Source: Nitrosomonas sp. Nm51
GTDB lineage: Bacteria > Pseudomonadota > Gammaproteobacteria > Burkholderiales > Nitrosomonadaceae
DNA: 64,000 bases
Direction: 5' to 3'
Assembly: GCF_900111165.1 (NCBI RefSeq)
Contig: NZ_FOGH01000007.1
Span: forward strand, 31,414-95,413
Position numbers and translations under genes: made by a program. Below the pieces are notes generated by a model, which saw only the letters and a list, made by a program, of their open reading frames with translations, made no database searches and was not told where the DNA came from. Of the stretch, positions 44,805-53,844 are shown in pieces. Every line of letters starts with the position of its first letter. Position 1 is the first letter of the stretch.

Positions 44805-45344
44805 ATGAAACTGGTAATTCTCGATCATAACGGTGTCATTAATCAGAGCAGCGATACCTTCATCAAGACACCTGATGAGTGGGAGCCTATTCCCGGCAGC
44901 ATCGAGGCAATCGCGCGACTGACGCAGTCGGGTTACCGGATTGTCACCGCTACCAATCAATCCGGGATTGGGCGCGGACTGCTGGATATGGTCACATTTA
45001 ATGCGATTAATGACAAAATGTACAAAGTGGTCGCGCAGGCGGGCGGACATATCGATTCTATTTTTTTCTGTCCGCATACCAGTGCTGACAAATGCCGTTG
45101 CCGCAAGCCGAAAACAGGTATGTTCGAAGAAATCATGCAGCGTTATGGAACCGATTTGAAAAACACACCGACGATTGGAGACGCCATGCGTGATTTGGTG
45201 GCCGCCGAGGCCGTTGGGGCGCTGCCGATTTTAGTATTGACCGGCAAAGGGAAAGTCACCCAGGAACAGGGTGCCCTGCCGCCGCGCACGCAGGTATATG
45301 ACGATCTCGCTGCAGCGGTAAACGCCATTGTTGGTTACGCGTGA
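44805..45344 (+). CDS. gmhB: GmhB-like HAD phosphatase with Asp-to-Asn change in motif I
   Basis: A 179-residue HAD protein matching D-glycero-beta-D-manno-heptose 1,7-bisphosphate 7-phosphatase, which acts in ADP-heptose synthesis for lipopolysaccharide core. The zinc-binding loop C89-P-H91...C97-R-C99-RKP and the motif IV aspartates in IGDAMRD (D126) are present. Motif I, normally DRDG, reads D7-H-N9-G: the nucleophile is kept but the second aspartate, the general acid/base, is asparagine. The codons are clear (GAT CAT AAC GGT). This should weaken catalysis unless compensated. It is in the glyQS operon and overlaps the acyltransferase gene at its stop. Confidence 0.85.
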   Translation: MKLVILDHNGVINQSSDTFIKTPDEWEPIPGSIEAIARLTQSGYRIVTATNQSGIGRGLLDMVTFNAINDKMYKVVAQAGGHIDSIFFCPHTSADKCRCRKPKTGMFEEIMQRYGTDLKNTPTIGDAMRDLVAAEAVGALPILVLTGKGKVTQEQGALPPRTQVYDDLAAAVNAIVGYA

Positions 45345-46105
45345 TGCTGGCGTTTCTGCGTTCTGCCTGTTACATGCTGCTGCTTGTCATAATCACCCCG
45401 CCTTATGCGATTTTCACACTGGCATGTTTTCCGCTGCCTCCGCATGCGCGCTATCGCGTCACTTCTACCTGGACGCATATGATTCTGTTTTTGCTGCATT
45501 ATATCTGCGGCTTGCGCTATCGTTTGCTGGGCGCGGAGAATATTCCAAAAACACCGAGTATCGTGTTATCCAAACATCAGTCCGCCTGGGAAACGCTGGC
45601 TTTCCAGAAAATTTTTCCACCACAGGTGTGGGTATTGAAAAAAGAATTATTAAGCATTCCGTTTTTTGGCTGGGGGCTGGCCATGACCAATCCCATCGCA
45701 ATCGACCGCAGTGCCGGCAGAAGCGCGCTTGATCAGGTTGTCGAACAGGGGCAGGATCGATTGAAAAACGGTTTCTGGGTGGTAATCTTTCCGGAGGGCA
45801 CCCGGATACCGCCCGGTAAAAAAGGCAGTTATCGTATCGGTGGTGCATGGCTGGCCACCCATACCAATACGCAGGTAGTACCGGTGGCGCATAACGCCGG
45901 AGAATTCTGGGCCAGAAATGCGTTTGTCAAAAAACCCGGCACAATTACCGTCAGTATCGGCAAGCCGATCGATCCAGCGGGTATGGAATCCAATGAACTG
46001 AACGCGAAGGTGGAAGAATGGATTGAAACGGAAGTGGCGCGCATCAGCCAGCGGCTGCCCGCAACGGGCAATAGCGCCATGCGTACGGATCGTAACAGCG
46101 GGTAA
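45344..46105 (+). CDS. plsC: 1-acyl-sn-glycerol-3-phosphate acyltransferase
   Basis: A 253-residue membrane-associated acyltransferase. The ATG at 45344 shares one base with the stop of gmhB; a GTG at 45341 would add one residue. Motif I reads KHQSAWET (HX4E instead of HX4D, a common variant in this class) and motif III reads FPEGTR; PVAHNAGEFW fits motif IV. N-terminal hydrophobic segments (LLLVIITPPYAIFTLACF and MILFLLHYICGL) anchor it in the inner membrane. It makes phosphatidic acid from lysophosphatidic acid. It ends 2 bp before the YgjP-like gene. Confidence 0.9.
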   Translation: MLAFLRSACYMLLLVIITPPYAIFTLACFPLPPHARYRVTSTWTHMILFLLHYICGLRYRLLGAENIPKTPSIVLSKHQSAWETLAFQKIFPPQVWVLKKELLSIPFFGWGLAMTNPIAIDRSAGRSALDQVVEQGQDRLKNGFWVVIFPEGTRIPPGKKGSYRIGGAWLATHTNTQVVPVAHNAGEFWARNAFVKKPGTITVSIGKPIDPAGMESNELNAKVEEWIETEVARISQRLPATGNSAMRTDRNSG

Positions 46106-46107
46106 GC

Positions 46108-46794
46108 ATGCTGCGTCAAATTTGTCTGGCCGGCGAAATTATTGATTACCGGATAAAGCGTACCGGTCGCAAATCGGTTGGACTGAGAATCAGTCATCAG
46201 GGCTTGCATGTCAATGCGCCGTATGATCTTTCGAATATCCAAATAGACGCGATCGTTCAAGGTAAAACGGACTGGATACTAAAAAAACTGGCTATCTGGC
46301 GGGATAAAATGTCACAGGATCCTGCCGGATTATTGCCGGACAAGACTGTATTTCCTTTACTGGGCAATTTATGGAAGCCAGGAATAACTGCGGACGGCAG
46401 GTTTCGAATGATGCCCGCCGATTCCACTGAAAAGGTGCTGTCTGACCATTACTTGTCATCCGGCGTTTTCCGGGAATGGGTTATAGCCTGGTATCGGCAG
46501 CACGCTCTTGCCTGTTACGGCGAGCGCATTGCACAGTATGCGCATCAATTGAACGTGCCTATGCCGCCATTCAGACTCTCACAGGCCAGAACTCGCTGGG
46601 GCAGTTGTAACAGCGCCGGCATTATCCGTCTAAACGTGCGTCTTATACAATTGCCGCTGCATTTGGTCGATTATGTCGTCGCCCATGAGCTATGTCATTT
46701 GTTCGAAATGAATCATTCGAAGGCGTTCTGGAAGCGGGTCGCCGTCATTTATCCGGATTTTCAACAAGCGCGCAGAGAATTGCGCAAATATTAG
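46108..46794 (+). CDS. YgjP-like metallopeptidase (DUF45, M48-related)
   Basis: A 228-residue protein of the DUF45/YgjP family. The C-terminal zinc motif VAHELCHLFEMNHSKAFW gives HExxH plus a third histidine, and the preceding TRWGSCNSAGIIRLN is the family's conserved WGSC segment. The N-terminal part contains RRTGRKSVGLRI-like beta strands. It is the last gene of the glyQ-glyS-gmhB-plsC set. It is followed by 166 bp of non-coding sequence. Confidence 0.9.
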   Translation: MLRQICLAGEIIDYRIKRTGRKSVGLRISHQGLHVNAPYDLSNIQIDAIVQGKTDWILKKLAIWRDKMSQDPAGLLPDKTVFPLLGNLWKPGITADGRFRMMPADSTEKVLSDHYLSSGVFREWVIAWYRQHALACYGERIAQYAHQLNVPMPPFRLSQARTRWGSCNSAGIIRLNVRLIQLPLHLVDYVVAHELCHLFEMNHSKAFWKRVAVIYPDFQQARRELRKY

Positions 46795-46960
46795 GAGGTG
46801 TTGTCATGCGTTATAGTCTTCACGCATCAAATTTCGGCAGCTGCACTCTGTATTTTTACATTTAACAATGTGATGAAAGACTGTTAAAAAATTCAAGTTA
46901 TGTGAGCATCCTGTTTTTATCGCATGGTAGATTTTTTCTCGCGCAATAGGCTTGACGGGT

Positions 46961-48295
46961 TTAACGGAACACGGCATCTTCATCTGCTTTGAGTCTCAAG
47001 CCAAATTTGATTAATTCAGGCATCGCCATGCCGTTGCCTACGAAAAAACCCTGAACAGCATCGCAGCGCAGTGTCCGTAGATGCCGATAGGTAGTCAGAT
47101 TCTCGACTCCCTCGGCGATGATATCCAAATTGAGTTGATGGCCAATGCTGATCATTGAACTGACAATGCGCTCATGTGCAGGGCGGCTCAGCATATCCGT
47201 AACAAAGGTTTTGTCGATTTTGATTTCGTCCAGCGGCAGCAGCAAAAGCCGTTCCATAGACGAATAGCCTGTGCCAAAATCGTCCATTGCAAGCCTGAAC
47301 CCGATATTTTTCAGGGCATGTAACGTTTCCAGTGAATTGGATTGATCTTCCATGATGGCCGTCTCTGTCAATTCAATCATAATCTCGCCGGGCGGTATGT
47401 TCCAGATATTTACTGCCTGTTCGATCAATTCGACCAGTTCAGCGTCATTTAAATCGCCAGCGGATAAGTTGATCGAAACACCCGTATCCAGACCCGTTTT
47501 ACGATATTCCTGACACTGTCTTAACGCAGTGTTGAAAACCCACAGTGTCAGCTTGGTCATCAGTTCAGTGCCCTCGGCCGCGTGAATAAGTTTGTCCGGC
47601 GGAATAAATCCACGGCTTGGATGATTCCAGCGCAATAATGCCTCAGCTGATCTGATCTTCCCTGTATCAATCCACAGCTGTGGCTGATAAACCAACTGCA
47701 GTTCGCCGGTGTCGATTGCACGGTCGAGTTCCGACCAAATATCCATGCTGGAAAGTAATGAATCTTTTTCATTTTCGTCGTATAAACGAATGGATTCTCT
47801 GCTGCGCTTCGCATGGTGCAGTGCCGTACTGGCGTTGCTCATGAGCGTTCTTAAATCGTCCTTCTGGCTAGTATTCAGCGCTACGCCAATACGTGGCAGC
47901 AGGCTAACACGTCGATGGTTGAAACGGTGTGTCTGTGTGAAAACGCGCATGATTTTATGTGCTGCCAGGATCGCATGATTTGTGGTGAGCAGATCAGACA
48001 GCAGACAACAGATTTGATGACGCCCACTTGGACCGGCAATATCCGCAGCGTTCAATGCATCGTGTGTTTGCTGAATCAGTTTGCCGAGAATTTCATCGAC
48101 TTCGGTGTATCCCAGGATGCCGTCAAGATCTGGCAGGCCTTCCAGATTAATGATTATCACTGCGCTATGCCGGTGCGCACTGTTTGCATCCAGCAATATT
48201 CTGGATGCTGTTTGCAAAAAATTCTGATAACTTTGAATCGGCATTGCTACATTGACGGTTGCGTCATAGATAATGGCTGGTGGCGTCAATACCAT
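46961..48295 (-). CDS. Degenerate GGDEF-EAL c-di-GMP phosphodiesterase
   Basis: The protein has about 444 residues from the ATG at 48295; a TTG at 48322 and an ATG at 48244 are alternatives and none has a good ribosome binding site. The N-terminal GGDEF-like domain is degenerate: the signature position reads SGRHQI, so no cyclase activity is expected. The C-terminal EAL domain is intact, with EALLRW, SINLSA, ELTETAI, MDDFGTGYSS and AEGVE, so it probably hydrolyses c-di-GMP. It overlaps the end of the upstream HD-GYP-like gene by 32 bp and should be translated from the same message. Confidence 0.85.
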   Translation of the reverse strand: MVLTPPAIIYDATVNVAMPIQSYQNFLQTASRILLDANSAHRHSAVIIINLEGLPDLDGILGYTEVDEILGKLIQQTHDALNAADIAGPSGRHQICCLLSDLLTTNHAILAAHKIMRVFTQTHRFNHRRVSLLPRIGVALNTSQKDDLRTLMSNASTALHHAKRSRESIRLYDENEKDSLLSSMDIWSELDRAIDTGELQLVYQPQLWIDTGKIRSAEALLRWNHPSRGFIPPDKLIHAAEGTELMTKLTLWVFNTALRQCQEYRKTGLDTGVSINLSAGDLNDAELVELIEQAVNIWNIPPGEIMIELTETAIMEDQSNSLETLHALKNIGFRLAMDDFGTGYSSMERLLLLPLDEIKIDKTFVTDMLSRPAHERIVSSMISIGHQLNLDIIAEGVENLTTYRHLRTLRCDAVQGFFVGNGMAMPELIKFGLRLKADEDAVFR

Positions 48296-49598
48296 AAGCA
48301 CCAGACGGCAAGTCCCGCTCAATGGTGTAAGGTATACCGTCCGGGCCGGGTTTCATCAGTCTTAGATCCCGGGTTTCAGGCATTTTATAGGGCTGTTTAT
48401 TGGCGTCCAGTATTACCATGACAGCAGGCAGGGATCTTTTGGAGCGGCTGTGTGACAATATAACCGCGACTTCGCCCGTGTTAAGTTCCACCAGGCTGCC
48501 GACAGGGAAAAAACCGAGGCAGTGCGTAAACTGCTCAACCAGAGTGGCGTTTAATCCATAGCGGGCCAGTGCTTTAAGCTGATTAAAAACCTGTGATGCG
48601 CTGTTTGACGGTATGTTGGCTTGGGATTTTAAGAGTTCCAGATAATTGTCCACGATTGCCGCCATGCGTGCATAGGTATTTAACTGATTGGCGCTGAGTC
48701 CCCGCGGATACCCGCGTCCATCTTCACGTTCATGATGTTGCGCGACAATTTCATATACGGACGCGGGAATGTTGCTTGACTGCTTGATCATTTGTTCACC
48801 GAGCAGCACATGTTCTTTCGATAAATTCATCCCGGCAGTGTCCGGTGTGTTTTGATTGCCGGCGATCTTTTCGCGTAGCCGTAGTTTGCCAATGTCCATT
48901 AACATGCCGCCCAATCCCAGCAATGACAGTTCATTGCGCGGGAGTCCGAGATGCCTGCCAAAGGCCATCAGCAGAATGGAATGTTTTACAGCGTCATCAT
49001 AGAGTGCCTCGCCGGACGACTTGAGTTGCACAAGTAACAGCATTGCATCCGGATTTCTTACAATACTGTCCCGCAATGCATATACTGTGTTTTGCGCGCC
49101 GCTCACTTCAAGATATTGATTGCGTTCAAAATCGATAGTGATTTCTTTTATGGCATCGTGCGCAATTTGCTGTACTTGGGTGGCAACCGGAAGTTCCTCT
49201 TCAACTGTAGATATATCATCGTAAATCTGGCTGCCATGAAAGGGTGTTTTTTCAACAACGGCTCTGGGTGTCTGGCGGATTTCCCGGGTTTTTTTGGTGG
49301 TTTCAGGAATTGTTGTATTATTCAATGCATTTAGGCTGGTCTCGCTTGTTTCGTTGGACAGTACATGATTGAATTTGCCCAGATGATATTTCCGGACAAT
49401 ATGCGATTCGCATCTGGCAATATCGACATAAACATACTTGCAGTGTTGTTCCAACTCTAATATATCTTCCATGTCGGCAATCAGAATGCCTTGAATCGAA
49501 TACGGCGTCTCCAGCCAGGGACGATCGAGCTGGCTGACATACATGCCGAATTTCAGATCCTGTACTTTTATTTTGTAAGTTGAATGACTGGCTTGCAT
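48264..49598 (-). CDS. HD-GYP-like protein with missing metal-binding histidine
   Basis: A 444-residue protein with an N-terminal DUF3391-type domain (QDLKFGMYVSQLDRPWLETP) and a C-terminal HD-GYP domain. The GYP signature is kept (HHEREDGRGYPRGL), but the HD dyad, normally HDIGK, reads M234-D235-IGK. The DNA is unambiguous (ATG GAC ATT GGC AAA). Loss of the metal-ligating histidine should impair c-di-GMP hydrolysis, so it may act as a binding or scaffold protein. The last segment after the HD-GYP domain is beta-rich (LVELNTGEVAVILSHS). Translation of the EAL gene starts inside its 3' end. Confidence 0.85.
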   Translation of the reverse strand: MQASHSTYKIKVQDLKFGMYVSQLDRPWLETPYSIQGILIADMEDILELEQHCKYVYVDIARCESHIVRKYHLGKFNHVLSNETSETSLNALNNTTIPETTKKTREIRQTPRAVVEKTPFHGSQIYDDISTVEEELPVATQVQQIAHDAIKEITIDFERNQYLEVSGAQNTVYALRDSIVRNPDAMLLLVQLKSSGEALYDDAVKHSILLMAFGRHLGLPRNELSLLGLGGMLMDIGKLRLREKIAGNQNTPDTAGMNLSKEHVLLGEQMIKQSSNIPASVYEIVAQHHEREDGRGYPRGLSANQLNTYARMAAIVDNYLELLKSQANIPSNSASQVFNQLKALARYGLNATLVEQFTHCLGFFPVGSLVELNTGEVAVILSHSRSKRSLPAVMVILDANKQPYKMPETRDLRLMKPGPDGIPYTIERDLPSGAYGIDATSHYL

Positions 49599-50501
49599 GT
49601 CAACACCAGTAAAGAAACTGTTTTATCGAAGAACGTTTTTTCATGTGAACTTTGTTTGTAGGTATGTATTGTTTGCCGGATGTTAAGTACGTATTGCCAA
49701 CTGTGCTATGTATTTAATTTTTAGTTTTAGATAGTTAGTTGGCTTTTTTTATTGATTTAAATCGGTGGTCGCTGGCATTTTTCCGTCAAATCCGTTCTGA
49801 ATTTTTGCTATCGGTAATATACGCTTAATCTAAACACGGCAAACCAAAGATGGATCCAGGGGCCTATAAATCTGTTTTATACACCGATTTATTTCAGAAT
49901 CAGCCACCGAAAAGCGCTGTAAAGTCGTCATATTTCCCTTGCTTAATTTTCTTGGTATTCTTTTTATATGATATTGCCAGTCACAGTCCGTTGAAAAGGG
50001 ATGTTTCCTTTTCAAGTCCTGCAGCATGGCCGCAGGACACCACGGATTTCCGGTGTTTGCGATTATGTTGGGGGCTGTTCCAGGTCGGTTTTCAATGCTG
50101 CGATACCGCTTGACCATGTATGACTGTTAGGCTGAAGTGAACATATAAATTCGTAACGATATTGTGCGTTTCTCCACTTCTGGTAGACTTTTTATCCGAA
50201 AAACCTCGGTTGGTGTTGTTCGATATATGCAGCATGGTTTGTATTAAAAATTGTATTGGACAAACGCGCGGAAAAACGTAATGGAACGCGACTAATGTAT
50301 AGCGCGTGATTACCGCGTATTGCTGTGCTGTCGAAGCAGACAACAGTGTTGTGTGCTGCAATGCGTGGTTTGTTGTCCAAATGTTGAATATTGTGAACAC
50401 CTTTCTAATTATGTTATTGTTTTTTTATGAAACGCTCGACCCAAATATTGAATTTAAATGCATTTGCATTACGTTATCGAAAACTGTAAGCACGCATTAA
50501 C
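49599..50501. other. 903-bp intergenic region with promoters and a structured repeat
   Basis: It separates the minus-strand c-di-GMP genes from the moxR operon. No gene was accepted; open frames here lack start signals. It contains the second copy of the hairpin-rich repeat (near 49967-50046) and long AT-rich segments likely to hold divergent promoters. Confidence 0.5.
49994..50045 (-). repeat. Second copy of the hairpin repeat core
   Basis: Read on the minus strand, this segment matches 11510-11560 with only scattered changes (shared CCGTGGTGTCCTGC and ACTTGAAAAGG blocks). Here the hairpins are perfect: TTGAAAAGG / CCTTTTCAA with a 7-base loop, and GTCCTGC / GCAGGAC. A GATATTGCC block at 49968-49976 corresponds to the end of the first copy. 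Base changes between the copies keep the stems paired. Confidence 0.65.
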
Positions 50502-51485
50502 ATGACTCCTGATACTATTCACAGGGAAGCGCTGACGCAGCTTCGCCATGAACTCGAACAGCAGATTGTCGGGCAGCAGACACTGGTGCAACGTTTGTTA
50601 CTGGCGTTATTATGCGACGGTCATTTGCTGCTGGAAGGCGCGCCCGGACTGGCCAAAACACGCGCGATCAAATCGCTGGCGAGCGGTCTTGAGGCTGATT
50701 TTCACCGTATTCAGTTTACGCCTGATTTGTTGCCCGCCGATTTGACTGGCAGCGATGTTTATCATCCCGAAACCGGAAGTTTTTCTTTCAACCAGGGGCC
50801 GCTGTTTCATAATGTAATTCTTGCTGATGAAATTAACCGCGCACCCGCCAAGGTTCAATCCGCCTTGCTCGAAGCGATGGAGGAACGGCAGATTACTGTC
50901 GGCGCGGCCAGCTATCCGTTGCCGCCTTTGTTTCTGGTGATGGCCACGCAGAACCCGATTGAACAGGAGGGTACCTATCCGCTGCCGGAAGCGCAGCTCG
51001 ACCGTTTTTTGCTGCATGTGCGCATCGACTATCCGGATAAAAACGCCAGCCGGAAAATTCTGCAGCTGGTGCGGCATGAAGCACGCTGTGCGTTGAATCA
51101 GGAAGTTTCACATGAACTGCGGAAAGTAACGCAGGAACAGGTGTTCGCAGCACGGCGTGAAATTATGCAGCTGCATCTGGCCGATGCAGTGGAAGCGTAT
51201 ATTGTGGAAATCATCGAAACAACGCGTAATCCCGGACAATACGGACAGGAGTTGTCCAGTTGGATACGCTGGGGTGCGAGTCCGCGCGGTGCGATTGCTA
51301 TTGAGCGTGCGGCGCGTACCACGGCCTGGCTGGCCGAACGGGATTTTGTGACGCCCGAGGATGTGCAAAAAGTCACGCCGGATGCGCTGCGCCACAGAAT
51401 CTTGCTGAATTACGAGGCGGAAGCCGAAGGCATTACCACACAACAATGTATTGATCAGATAATTGCCAGCGTACCGGCGCCATGA
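50502..51485 (+). CDS. MoxR-family AAA+ ATPase
   Basis: A 327-residue AAA+ chaperone-like ATPase. Walker A is EGAPGLAKTRAIK and Walker B is VILADEINRAPAKVQSALLEAMEE, the typical MoxR signature; the sensor region FLVMATQNPIEQEGTYPLPEAQLDRF is complete. MoxR ATPases work with von Willebrand A proteins, here encoded directly downstream. It opens an operon of six genes with stop-start overlaps; the next gene begins inside its last codons (4-bp overlap). Confidence 0.95.
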   Translation: MTPDTIHREALTQLRHELEQQIVGQQTLVQRLLLALLCDGHLLLEGAPGLAKTRAIKSLASGLEADFHRIQFTPDLLPADLTGSDVYHPETGSFSFNQGPLFHNVILADEINRAPAKVQSALLEAMEERQITVGAASYPLPPLFLVMATQNPIEQEGTYPLPEAQLDRFLLHVRIDYPDKNASRKILQLVRHEARCALNQEVSHELRKVTQEQVFAARREIMQLHLADAVEAYIVEIIETTRNPGQYGQELSSWIRWGASPRGAIAIERAARTTAWLAERDFVTPEDVQKVTPDALRHRILLNYEAEAEGITTQQCIDQIIASVPAP

Positions 51486-52396
51486 GCGAGGGGACTGCGC
51501 TGGAATTAAATACGCTGATCCGCTTGCGTGCAACGGCGCGGAGTCTGGAGCTCGGTGCGCGCAGGCGCGCTTTGTCCGCACAGGCGGGTGGTTACCTGTC
51601 TGTCTATCATGGCCGGGGCATGGAATTTGATGAAGTGCGCGCATACCAGGCCGGTGATGATGTGCGTACCATAGACTGGCGTGTGACAGCCCGGCGCGGG
51701 CGTGTGCATACCAAACTGTTTCGTGAAGAACGCGAGCGCCCGGTCCTGTTTCTTGTCGATCTGCATCCGGGTATGTATTTCGGCAGTCGCGTGCAATATA
51801 AATCTGTGCTTGCGGGCCGGTTAAGTGCAGTGTTGGGTTGGGCTGCGGTAAGTGCGGGTGACCGGGTCGGCGGCATAGTTCAGGCGGCGGGCCGGCACCG
51901 TGAAATCTATCCGGCCGCACACGAAGCCGGTTTGTTACCGATGCTGCAAGCGATGGTGCAATTGCAGCCCACCGGGCCGGGCGAGTTGGTGAACGGGCGT
52001 CTGGACGGCGCGCTTGCCCGGATGGCGCGTATTGCACTTCCTGGCAGTATGATTGTGATCTTCAGTGATTTCAGGGAACTTGGAAATAACGCTGAAAAAT
52101 ATCTGAGCGCTCTGGCGCGGCATAATGACGTGATCAGCGCATTGCTTTACGATCCACTGGAAGCGGCGCCGCCACCGGCGGGATTGTATCGCCTCGGCGT
52201 CAACCAGCAGCGCGTTACAGCCGACACCAGCCGTGCATCTGTTATCGAACAGTGGCAGGCGCAGTTTAAGTTGCATCGTGAAAAAATCCGCGGCATTTGT
52301 ACGCGTCACGCCGCCCACTTTATGGAAATCGCCACGACAGACCGTATGGTACCTGCATTGCGTTCGGGTTTGGCCCGGCATAAAAAAAACCGATGA
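51482..52396 (+). CDS. DUF58 domain protein
   Basis: A 304-residue cytoplasmic protein of the DUF58 family, the usual partner of MoxR. The conserved core DEVRAYQAGDDVRTIDWRVTAR, followed by TKLFREERERPVLFLVDL, is present, with a von Willebrand A-like fold around it. It probably binds the vWA proteins encoded downstream. Four-base overlaps link it to genes on both sides. Confidence 0.92.
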   Translation: MSEGTALELNTLIRLRATARSLELGARRRALSAQAGGYLSVYHGRGMEFDEVRAYQAGDDVRTIDWRVTARRGRVHTKLFREERERPVLFLVDLHPGMYFGSRVQYKSVLAGRLSAVLGWAAVSAGDRVGGIVQAAGRHREIYPAAHEAGLLPMLQAMVQLQPTGPGELVNGRLDGALARMARIALPGSMIVIFSDFRELGNNAEKYLSALARHNDVISALLYDPLEAAPPPAGLYRLGVNQQRVTADTSRASVIEQWQAQFKLHREKIRGICTRHAAHFMEIATTDRMVPALRSGLARHKKNR

Positions 52397-52848
52397 TGGA
52401 AGATCCGCTCGCTGCCCTGCGCCCACTGCATGTACCGCCGCCTGTCAGCTGGTGGCCGCCTGCGCCGGGCTGGTGGATTGTTGTGTTGCTGATAGCAGTA
52501 TGCATTATTTTGATTTACCGATATAGAAAACAGCGCGCCGCGCAGCGTGCGGCACTCAATGAGCTGAAATGGCTGGCCAATAACCAGAACTCGGTTGATC
52601 AGCCTGTTGCCCGGCTGAATCAATTGCTGAAGCGGTATGCATTGACCTGCTGGCCTGCAAAAAAAGTTGCGGCGCTAACCGGCCAATCATGGCTTGATTT
52701 TCTCGATACCAGCGGTGGCAAAGGACGGTTTTCCAGTGGTCCCGGCCGCCTGCTATTAGCCGGTCCGTATCGGGAAGCGGGCACCGATCTGGACGAACTG
52801 ATCGATCTGGCGCGTCAGTGGATCAAAACCAACATGCCCAAAAAATGA
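52393..52848 (+). CDS. DUF4381 membrane protein
   Basis: A 151-residue protein with a single membrane segment (WWIVVLLIAVCIILIYRY, about residues 26-43) after a proline-rich start (RPLHVPPPVSWWPPAP), the hallmark of DUF4381. The C-terminal part is helical and cytoplasmic. Always found in MoxR/Bat clusters; its exact role is unknown. It begins 4 bp inside the DUF58 gene and ends 3 bp before the first vWA gene. Confidence 0.9.
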   Translation: MMEDPLAALRPLHVPPPVSWWPPAPGWWIVVLLIAVCIILIYRYRKQRAAQRAALNELKWLANNQNSVDQPVARLNQLLKRYALTCWPAKKVAALTGQSWLDFLDTSGGKGRFSSGPGRLLLAGPYREAGTDLDELIDLARQWIKTNMPKK

Positions 52849-52851
52849 CCG

Positions 52852-53844
52852 ATGTTTGAGTTTGCATGGCCCTGGATGTTTTTTTGTCTGCTGTTGCCCT
52901 GGTTATTCAGGCGTTTTTTGCCGCCTGCCACAACAGTCAGTCATGGCGTTTTATTTGCACCGTTTATCGACTTTGTTCCGGAAGGTCTGGCGCAAACCAG
53001 CCGCCAGTCGATACGTTCGCCGCGTGTGTGGGGTTTGCTCATATGCTGGTTGCTGCTGATCACCGCCGCAGCAAGGCCGCAATGGGTTGGTGAGGAAACC
53101 GAACTGCCTGAAACCGGACGCGATCTGATCCTGGCGATCGATGTCTCCGGGAGTATGGAGATTGCTGATATGGATGACGGCCGCGCCAACCGCTTGGATG
53201 TTGTCAAGCAGGTGGCGGGCGATTTCATCCGCCGCCGTGAAGGCGACCGTATCGGGTTGATTCTGTTTGGCAGTGAAGCATATTTGCAGACGCCGCTGAC
53301 GTTTGATCACGCGACCGTGGCAAATATGTTGCAGGATACCGTGATCGGCATTGCAGGGCGTGAAACGGCGATCGGTGACGCGATCGGGATGGCGCTGAAG
53401 CATGTGGGACATTTGAAGCATTCGCGGCAAACTACCGAAGAGGCGGTGCTGGTGCTGCTTACCGATGGCGCCAGCAACGCCGGGCATGTGCAGCCGCGCA
53501 AGGCCGCCGAGCTTGCCGCACAGCAGGGGTTGCGTATCTATACCATTGGTGTTGGCGGCGAGGCGCGCGAGATGCAAAGTTTTTTCGGTATGCGCACGAT
53601 AAATCCGGCATCAGACCTGGATGAGGAAACGTTGCGGACGGTTGCCGGTTTGACGGGCGGGCAATATTTCCGCGCAACTGACCGGGACACGCTGCAGGAT
53701 ATTTACCGCCAGCTGGATCGTCTGGAGCCTGCGCTGGACGGCAGCCGTATCGTCCGCCCTACGGCTGAACTTTTTATCTGGCCGCTGGGTCTTGGCCTGA
53801 TAGTGAGTTTTCTGCTCGTGCAGTACTGGTGGCGGGCAGGATAA
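52852..53844 (+). CDS. BatA-like von Willebrand A protein
   Basis: A 330-residue membrane protein. It has N-terminal membrane segments (FAWPWMFFCLLLPWLF and VWGLLICWLLLITAAA), a vWA domain with an intact metal-dependent adhesion site (DVSGSM, with T in PLTFD and D in LLTDGASNAG), and a C-terminal membrane segment (LFIWPLGLGLIVSFLL). It matches BatA of the Bacteroides aerotolerance operon and is likely part of an inner-membrane complex facing the periplasm. Its stop shares one base with the next start. Confidence 0.92.
   Translation: MFEFAWPWMFFCLLLPWLFRRFLPPATTVSHGVLFAPFIDFVPEGLAQTSRQSIRSPRVWGLLICWLLLITAAARPQWVGEETELPETGRDLILAIDVSGSMEIADMDDGRANRLDVVKQVAGDFIRRREGDRIGLILFGSEAYLQTPLTFDHATVANMLQDTVIGIAGRETAIGDAIGMALKHVGHLKHSRQTTEEAVLVLLTDGASNAGHVQPRKAAELAAQQGLRIYTIGVGGEAREMQSFFGMRTINPASDLDEETLRTVAGLTGGQYFRATDRDTLQDIYRQLDRLEPALDGSRIVRPTAELFIWPLGLGLIVSFLLVQYWWRAG

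Noticed and set aside
45328..45732. 134-codon plus-strand frame overlapping gmhB and plsC
   Set aside because: It is out of frame with the acyltransferase, whose motifs are clear, and shows no features of its own.
49830..50117. Open frames in the gap upstream of moxR
   Set aside because: They run through the hairpin repeat, have no ribosome binding site, and their translations look random.
51108..52037. 309-codon open frame on the minus strand
   Set aside because: It is antisense to the end of moxR and DUF58, both firmly identified, and its translation is Arg/Pro/His-rich without motifs.
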